NCBI GenBank assembly: GCA_021806055.1 | Contig: JAJZYE010000034.1 | Coordinates: 1 to 8,046, forward strand | Length of the DNA: 8,046 bases | Direction of reading: 5' to 3' | Source: Actinomycetes bacterium | GTDB taxonomy: Bacteria; Actinomycetota; Acidimicrobiia; Acidimicrobiales; RAAP-2 | Shown here: one piece after another, positions 4,068-8,046 of the stretch | Layout: each line of letters starts with the position of its first letter | How positions within the stretch are numbered: position 1 is the first letter of the stretch | Position numbers and translations under genes: made by a program | Notes under the pieces: generated by a model | The model's input: the letters and a program-made list of their open reading frames with translations, nothing else | Databases searched by the model: none | What the model was told of the DNA's origin: nothing

Positions 4068-5105
4068 GTGATCGGTTCCACCACCCCCCCGAGCACGGGC
4101 GTCGCGCGCTTCCGACGCGAGGTGGGCGACGCCGTGAGCTGGCGCACCACGGCGCTGGTGGTGGGCGTGCTCCTCCTACAAATGGGCTTCATCCTCAGCT
4201 ACGTCGGCGCGTTCCACGCGCCCCGGCCCCACGACGTGACGCTCGGCGTGGTGGCGGGCCCGCGCACCACGGCCCTCGTGGGCTCGCTCGACGCGTTGAC
4301 GGGTCACCCGATCGCTGCGCGCGCGCTCGCGAGCGCGAGCGCGGCGCGCCGCGACGTGATCGACGGGCGCCTGAGCGGAGCCCTGGTGCTCGGTCCCGCG
4401 TCGAACGATCAGCTCACGGTGGCGTCGGGCGGGGGCGTCGCGGTCGCCGAGAGCCTCACCGCGGTGGTGATGCGCGTGGAGGCCGCCGCGCACCGCCACG
4501 TCGCCGTCATCGACGCGGTGCCGCTCCAGCGAGGCGACGCCCGCGGCCTCACCGGCTTCTACCTCGTGGTCGGGTGGCTCGTCGGCGGCTACCTCGCCGC
4601 CGCGTTGCTCGGCGTCGCGCGGGGCTCGCGACCCGCCAACGAGCACCGAGCCCTTCTCCGTCTGCTGGCCCTGGCGCTCTACGCCGGGGTCTCGGGCCTC
4701 GGCGGGGCGATCGTGGTCGGGCCGATCCTCGGCGCGCTCACCGGTCACACGTTGGCCCTGTGGGGGCTCGGCACCCTGGTCGTCGCCGCGGCGGCGATGG
4801 TCACGGTCGCCCTGCAGACCCTGGCCGGCGTCATCGGCATCGGGCTCGCCGTGGCGCTCTTCGTGGTCCTCGGCAACCCCAGCGCGGGCGGTGCCTACCA
4901 GTCCGCGCTCCTACCCCCCTTCTGGCGGGCCCTCGGCGGCGCGCTGCCCAACGGCGCCGGCGTCGACGCGGTGCGCCGACTCGTCTACTTCGGCGCGCGC
5001 GGTGCCAGCGGCGACCTCGCCGTCCTCGCCCTCTACGCCGTCGCGGGCGCGGTGGTGTCGCTCGTCAGCGCCGGCCTCCTGGCGCGGCGCCGGTCACCGT
5101 CGTGA
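4068..5105 (+). CDS. ABC-2-type / YhgE-Pip-like membrane permease
   Basis: A membrane protein of 345 residues. One membrane segment near the N-terminus (about 28-48) is followed by an extracytoplasmic domain of roughly 110 residues (about 50-158), then five more segments (about 160-180, 193-222, 226-246, 248-268 and 315-338). This 1+5 layout, with GNPSAGG (269-275) and a following PPFWRALGGALPNGAGVDAV stretch before the last segment, is typical of ABC-2-like permeases of the YhgE/Pip or DUF3533 type. These are linked to export of drugs, lipids or cell-envelope material. No ATPase gene is present nearby. The start is GTG 4068, because AGGAGG at 4058-4063 lies 4 nt before it. A longer reading from a TTG at 4044 would begin inside the third operator and is unlikely. 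Divergence from a TetR gene suggests ligand-induced efflux. The 3' end overlaps the converging nnr gene by 12 bp. The substrate is unknown. Confidence 0.85.
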   Translation: MIGSTTPPSTGVARFRREVGDAVSWRTTALVVGVLLLQMGFILSYVGAFHAPRPHDVTLGVVAGPRTTALVGSLDALTGHPIAARALASASAARRDVIDGRLSGALVLGPASNDQLTVASGGGVAVAESLTAVVMRVEAAAHRHVAVIDAVPLQRGDARGLTGFYLVVGWLVGGYLAAALLGVARGSRPANEHRALLRLLALALYAGVSGLGGAIVVGPILGALTGHTLALWGLGTLVVAAAAMVTVALQTLAGVIGIGLAVALFVVLGNPSAGGAYQSALLPPFWRALGGALPNGAGVDAVRRLVYFGARGASGDLAVLALYAVAGAVVSLVSAGLLARRRSPS

Positions 5106-6425
5106 CGCCACGGCCTCCTCGAGCACCGCGGTGATCGCGGGGCCCAGTCGCGACGCGCCGGCGTAGAGCGCCAGACGCGCGCCCGCGCGCCCGTGGAGGT
5201 GAGCCGACAGGGCGGCGGCCGACAGGGGGTCGTGACCGCGCGCGAGTGACGCACCGATCAGCCCGCTGAGGACGTCCCCCGAGCCCGCGGTCGCCAGCGC
5301 CGCGGTGCCCGCGCGCGCCACGCGCACGCGCCCGTCGGGATCGGCCACGACGGTGGTGGGGCCCTTCAGCAACACGACGCACCCGCTGGTGCGCGCCAGC
5401 GCACGCGCCGCGCTCACCCGATCGTCGCCCGCGGGCGTCCCGTGGAGCCGCGCGTACTCGCCGTCGTGGGGCGTGAGGATCCACGGGTGGGCCGCGACCC
5501 GCGCGCGCGCCACCAGGTCACCGTCCAGGGCGTCGGCGTCGAGCACCACCGGGGCGGGCGCGGCCTCCAGCCACGGACCCAGCCACGACGCCGCTCCCGC
5601 GCCCACGCCCGGTCCCGCCACCACCGCACGGCAACGCGGGTCGACCGGCCCGGCGTCGACGCGTACCGCCTCGCGCGCCACGTCGCCCGCGGCTGCGTCA
5701 CGCGCGGCCACGCGCACCATCGACGCGCCGCCGGCGAGGGCTCCGAGCACCACCAGCGCGCCGGCGCCGGGCATCATCGCCGACCCGGCGTACACCTGCA
5801 GGGCGTGGCGCCACTTGTGGTCGTCGGGAGCCGTGCGCACGACGTCGACGAGATCGGCGTCGTCCATGACGCCGTCGGTCACGAGGTCGTCGTGCGGGAC
5901 CACGATACCGAGCGAGGCGTAGCGCAACTCGCCGACCAGGTGCGCGGCGGGTCCGGTGACGTGGGCGAACTTGACCGCCCCCAGGGCCAGCGTGACGTCG
6001 GCGCGAGGCGGCGAGCCCAGCAGCGCGCCGGTGTCCGCGTCCACTCCCGAGGGCAGGTCCACGGCGAGCACGCGCGTCGCGGGGCTCAGCGACGGTGCGG
6101 TGTACGGCCGCGAGCAGCCGAGCCCGAACGCCGCGTCGATCACCAGGTCGTAGCCGACGAGTGACGTCGGCGCGTCACGCGCCTCGATCACGTCCACGCG
6201 CGCGCCGCGCGCGCGCAGCCAGGCACCGGCCACGCGCCCGTCCCCGCCATTGAGGCCCGGCCCCACCACCACCGCCACCCGGGCGCCGTAACAGCGACCC
6301 AACATCCGGCGCGCCTCGTGGCCCACCGCCGTGCCGGCGGCGCGCACGAGCGCGTCCGTCCCGCGCGCCGCCGTCGCGCGCGCGTCGGCCTCGCGCATGG
6401 CCGCGGCGCTGAGCAGGGGAATCAC
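5094..6425 (-). CDS. nnr: Bifunctional NAD(P)H-hydrate epimerase / ADP-dependent dehydratase
   Basis: Repairs damaged NADH and NADPH hydrates in the cytoplasm. The N-terminal YjeF_N domain epimerises the R form, and the C-terminal ribokinase-like domain dehydrates the S form using ADP. Its 443 residues fit the usual two-domain length. The epimerase domain shows GPGLNGGDG (55-63), DAAFG (97-101), DLPSGVD (123-129) and K152 in the strand after it. The dehydratase domain starts near K204 with HALQVYAGS and GAGAL. It then shows ILTPHDGEYARL (H320, E323), LLKGPTTVVADPDG, and the ATAGSGDVLSG loop with expected catalytic D384. The glycine loop usually reads GNNGGDG, so L58 in place of the first Asn is a small deviation. 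The GTG at 6425 is the only usable start, as an in-frame TGA lies five codons upstream. No Shine-Dalgarno is obvious. It follows the amidase by 81 nt on the same strand and may be co-transcribed with it. Confidence 0.95.
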   Translation of the reverse strand: MIPLLSAAAMREADARATAARGTDALVRAAGTAVGHEARRMLGRCYGARVAVVVGPGLNGGDGRVAGAWLRARGARVDVIEARDAPTSLVGYDLVIDAAFGLGCSRPYTAPSLSPATRVLAVDLPSGVDADTGALLGSPPRADVTLALGAVKFAHVTGPAAHLVGELRYASLGIVVPHDDLVTDGVMDDADLVDVVRTAPDDHKWRHALQVYAGSAMMPGAGALVVLGALAGGASMVRVAARDAAAGDVAREAVRVDAGPVDPRCRAVVAGPGVGAGAASWLGPWLEAAPAPVVLDADALDGDLVARARVAAHPWILTPHDGEYARLHGTPAGDDRVSAARALARTSGCVVLLKGPTTVVADPDGRVRVARAGTAALATAGSGDVLSGLIGASLARGHDPLSAAALSAHLHGRAGARLALYAGASRLGPAITAVLEEAVASRR

Positions 6426-6443
6426 GTTCGACCCGACCGCTCA

Positions 6444-6464
6444 CACCGCGCCGGCGCGCCGGTG
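6444..6464 (-). repeat. GC-rich nested palindrome between amidase and nnr
   Basis: CACCG (6444-6448) pairs with CGGTG (6460-6464). The interval contains overlapping 12-bp palindromes CGCGCCGGCGCG (6447-6458) and CCGGCGCGCCGG (6451-6462). It could end the amidase transcript or form a leader stem for nnr. There is no T-tract. Confidence 0.35.
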
Positions 6465-6482
6465 CGCGTACGTCCCGTCATG

Positions 6483-6492
6483 GACTCGAGTC
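6483..6492. promoter_or_regulatory. Perfect 10-bp palindrome GACTCGAGTC
   Basis: This lies in the 81-nt gap between the amidase stop (6507) and the nnr start, 14 nt after the stop. It is the only AT-containing palindrome in that gap and could be a small operator. The arms do not extend, and a chance origin is quite possible. Confidence 0.25.
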
Positions 6493-6506
6493 TGCCACGA
6501 CGCGCC

Positions 6507-8042
6507 CTAGCCGCGCCGGGGGGCACGCCACGAGGGGCGCGTCAGCGGCCCGATCAGCGCCTCGAGCGCCCGCGCCGCCGCGAGCACCGTCCACTCGTCG
6601 TGCGCGCGTCCGAGAACGGCCACCCCCACCGGCAGGCCGTGGACCAGCCCTAGGGGCACGCTGGCGATCGGCCAGCCGGCGATGGCCGGCGCCATTGTGG
6701 CGACGCTCGCCGGTCCCGGGTGTCCGCCCACCACCAGGTCGCTCTTCCACGCCGGTCCGTACGCCGGGGCCAGCACCACGTGGGCGCCCTCGAAGGCCGG
6801 CTCCAGGCACGTCGCGATCGCCCAGTCGAGGTTGCGCCGACGCGCCGGGGCGTAGGCCTCGCCGGCGCGACCCCCGCTGGCCAGGGCCGCCAGGAAGTGG
6901 TCGTGACCGAAGTAGCGCTGCTCGCGCGCGGCCTCACGGTCCTCGTAGTCGACAACCTCGGCCAGCGAGGACACGCCCTCGCCCGGCCGGTCGGCCAGGT
7001 ACGCCGTCAGGTCGTCGACGATCTCGCACTGCAGCACCGTCAGCTCGTCGTTTCCCTCCTGCTCGCCCGGCACCGCGAGGTCGCGCTCGCGCACGACCGC
7101 CCCCGTCCCCCGCAGCGCCGCCACCAGGTCGTCGAAGAGCGCATCGGTCGCCGGGTGCTCGGTGCGCCAGTTGGCCGCCACCACGTAGGTGAGTGGCTCC
7201 TCGACAACGGGCGCCGCCCGCGCGCCGAGGACGGCGAACAGTCGCGCCACGTCGTCGACGCGCCGACCCATCGGTCCCGGGCTGTCCTGGCTCGCGCTGA
7301 TGGGCACGACCCGGCTGGCGGGGACCACGCCCACCGTGGGCTTGAGCCCGACCACACCGTTGAGCGACGCCGGGCAGACGATCGACCCGTCGGTCTCGGT
7401 GCCCACGGCCAGCGGCGCCAGCCCCGCCGCGAGGGCCGCACCCGAGCCCGACGACGAGCCGCCGGCCGAGCGGTCCAGGGCCCAGGGGTTGGCGACCAAC
7501 CCGCCGGTCGCCGAGTAACCACTGGTCGAGCGCACCGAACGAAAGTTCGCCCACTGGCTGAGATTGGTGCTGGCCAGCACGATGGCCCCCGCCGCGCGCA
7601 GCCGCGTCACTAGCTCGGCGTCGCGCGCTGGTCGACCGGCCAGGGCCGTCGATCCGGCCGCGGCGGGCAGTCCGATGGCCTCAATGTTGTCCTTCACCAC
7701 GACCGGCACGCCGTGTAGGGGGCCCCGCAGGCGACCCGCGCGACGCTCGGCGTCGCGCTCACGCGCGAGCGCGAGGGCGTCGGGCGCGAGGGCGGCGATC
7801 GCGCGCAGGGCGGTCGGTGACGCGGCGTCGTCGAGCGCCGCCACCCGCGACGTGAGCACCTCGACCAGGTGCACCGAGGTCAGCGCGCCCGCCGCCAGTG
7901 CGTCCAGAACCTCACTCGACGACAGGTACCCGAGCGCGGCCGACGCGTCGTGGGGGTCGGGCGAGGTCGCGGCGGGCGACGACGGGTCGCCGCCGGACAG
8001 GTCAGACGGGGACGGGGACGGATCGAACGCGGCGTCGGGCAC
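6507..8042 (-). CDS. Amidase signature family hydrolase, peptide-amidase-like
   Basis: Hydrolyses a C-N amide bond with a Ser-cisSer-Lys triad. The 511 residues carry LHGVPVVVKDN with K117, then GGSSSGSG with the expected cis-Ser S196, and GTETDGSIVCPAS with nucleophile S220. The Lys-Ser-Ser spacings of 79 and 24 residues equal those I recall for bacterial peptide amidase. NLSQWANFRSVRSTSGYSATGG just before (160-181, split by motif) and the PISASQDSPGPMGR stretch after also fit that branch better than the GatA subunit of the tRNA amidotransferase. The first 35 residues are Pro/Ser/Asp-rich and look disordered. They show no clear signal peptide, though the true start may lie beyond the window. 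The GTG at 8042 is the first start visible, only 4 nt from the edge, so completeness at the 5' end cannot be judged. The stop TAG is 81 nt before nnr on the same strand. The substrate is unknown. Confidence 0.92.
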   Translation of the reverse strand: MPDAAFDPSPSPSDLSGGDPSSPAATSPDPHDASAALGYLSSSEVLDALAAGALTSVHLVEVLTSRVAALDDAASPTALRAIAALAPDALALARERDAERRAGRLRGPLHGVPVVVKDNIEAIGLPAAAGSTALAGRPARDAELVTRLRAAGAIVLASTNLSQWANFRSVRSTSGYSATGGLVANPWALDRSAGGSSSGSGAALAAGLAPLAVGTETDGSIVCPASLNGVVGLKPTVGVVPASRVVPISASQDSPGPMGRRVDDVARLFAVLGARAAPVVEEPLTYVVAANWRTEHPATDALFDDLVAALRGTGAVVRERDLAVPGEQEGNDELTVLQCEIVDDLTAYLADRPGEGVSSLAEVVDYEDREAAREQRYFGHDHFLAALASGGRAGEAYAPARRRNLDWAIATCLEPAFEGAHVVLAPAYGPAWKSDLVVGGHPGPASVATMAPAIAGWPIASVPLGLVHGLPVGVAVLGRAHDEWTVLAAARALEALIGPLTRPSWRAPRRG

Positions 8043-8046
8043 AAGC

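Noticed and set aside
4322..4337. Perfect 16-bp palindrome CGCGCTCGCGAGCGCG
   Set aside because: It lies within the permease coding region, encodes an Ala/Ser-rich stretch and is explained by GC codon bias. No promoter context is present.
5305..6164. Plus-strand frames opposite nnr
   Set aside because: They are Ala/Arg/Ser-rich shadow frames with no motifs; nnr on the minus strand explains the region fully.
6197..6216. Alternating CG run that could favour Z-DNA
   Set aside because: It is inside the nnr coding region, encodes Arg/Ala codons, and such runs recur across this GC-rich window.
6720..7613. Plus-strand frame opposite the amidase
   Set aside because: It is antisense to the amidase catalytic core and has Arg/His/Gly-rich shadow composition.
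8005..8021. GACGGG short repeats near the window end
   Set aside because: They encode the Pro/Ser-rich N-terminus of the amidase and look like ordinary low-complexity coding sequence.

Overview
The window is very GC-rich (around 70% by eye), with strong G/C third-position bias. Several genes have a -10-like hexamer only 6-7 nt before the start codon, which suggests leaderless mRNAs. With the enzyme families present, this points to a chromosomal segment of a high-GC actinobacterium. An Acidimicrobiia-like lineage is only a guess. I see no tRNA, rRNA, insertion sequence, phage gene or CRISPR array.

Layout. (1) Positions 1-1365 hold a divergent pair: a glutaredoxin-thioredoxin reductase fusion on the minus strand, cut by the window edge, and a TetR regulator on the plus strand. 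They share an 85-nt intergenic region with an 18-bp dyad lying in the regulator's promoter spacer. (2) Positions 1461-3223 hold three plus-strand genes: a small His-rich protein that resembles the eRF1 C-terminal fold, a multi-pass membrane protein, and a serine peptidase-like protein of the S51/cyanophycinase superfamily that lacks part of the cyanophycinase motif. (3) Positions 3248-3325 hold a 14-bp tandem repeat between two converging genes; it reaches into the stop codon of the next gene. (4) Positions 3312-5105 hold a second divergent pair: a TetR regulator (minus) and an ABC-2-type membrane permease (plus). Three back-to-back 16-bp operators with an exact 17-bp period lie between them. 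(5) Positions 5094-8042 hold two minus-strand metabolic genes, an amidase followed by the bifunctional NAD(P)H-hydrate repair enzyme Nnr. The 3' end of nnr overlaps the permease by 12 bp.

How it fits together. Two regulator-target modules are well supported by sequence: one likely redox or electrophile responsive (TetR plus disulfide reductase), one likely drug or lipid efflux (TetR plus permease). The remaining genes look like ordinary metabolism and repair. The triple operator and the 14-bp repeat are the least ordinary structures. I found no convincing wholly new multi-gene system.
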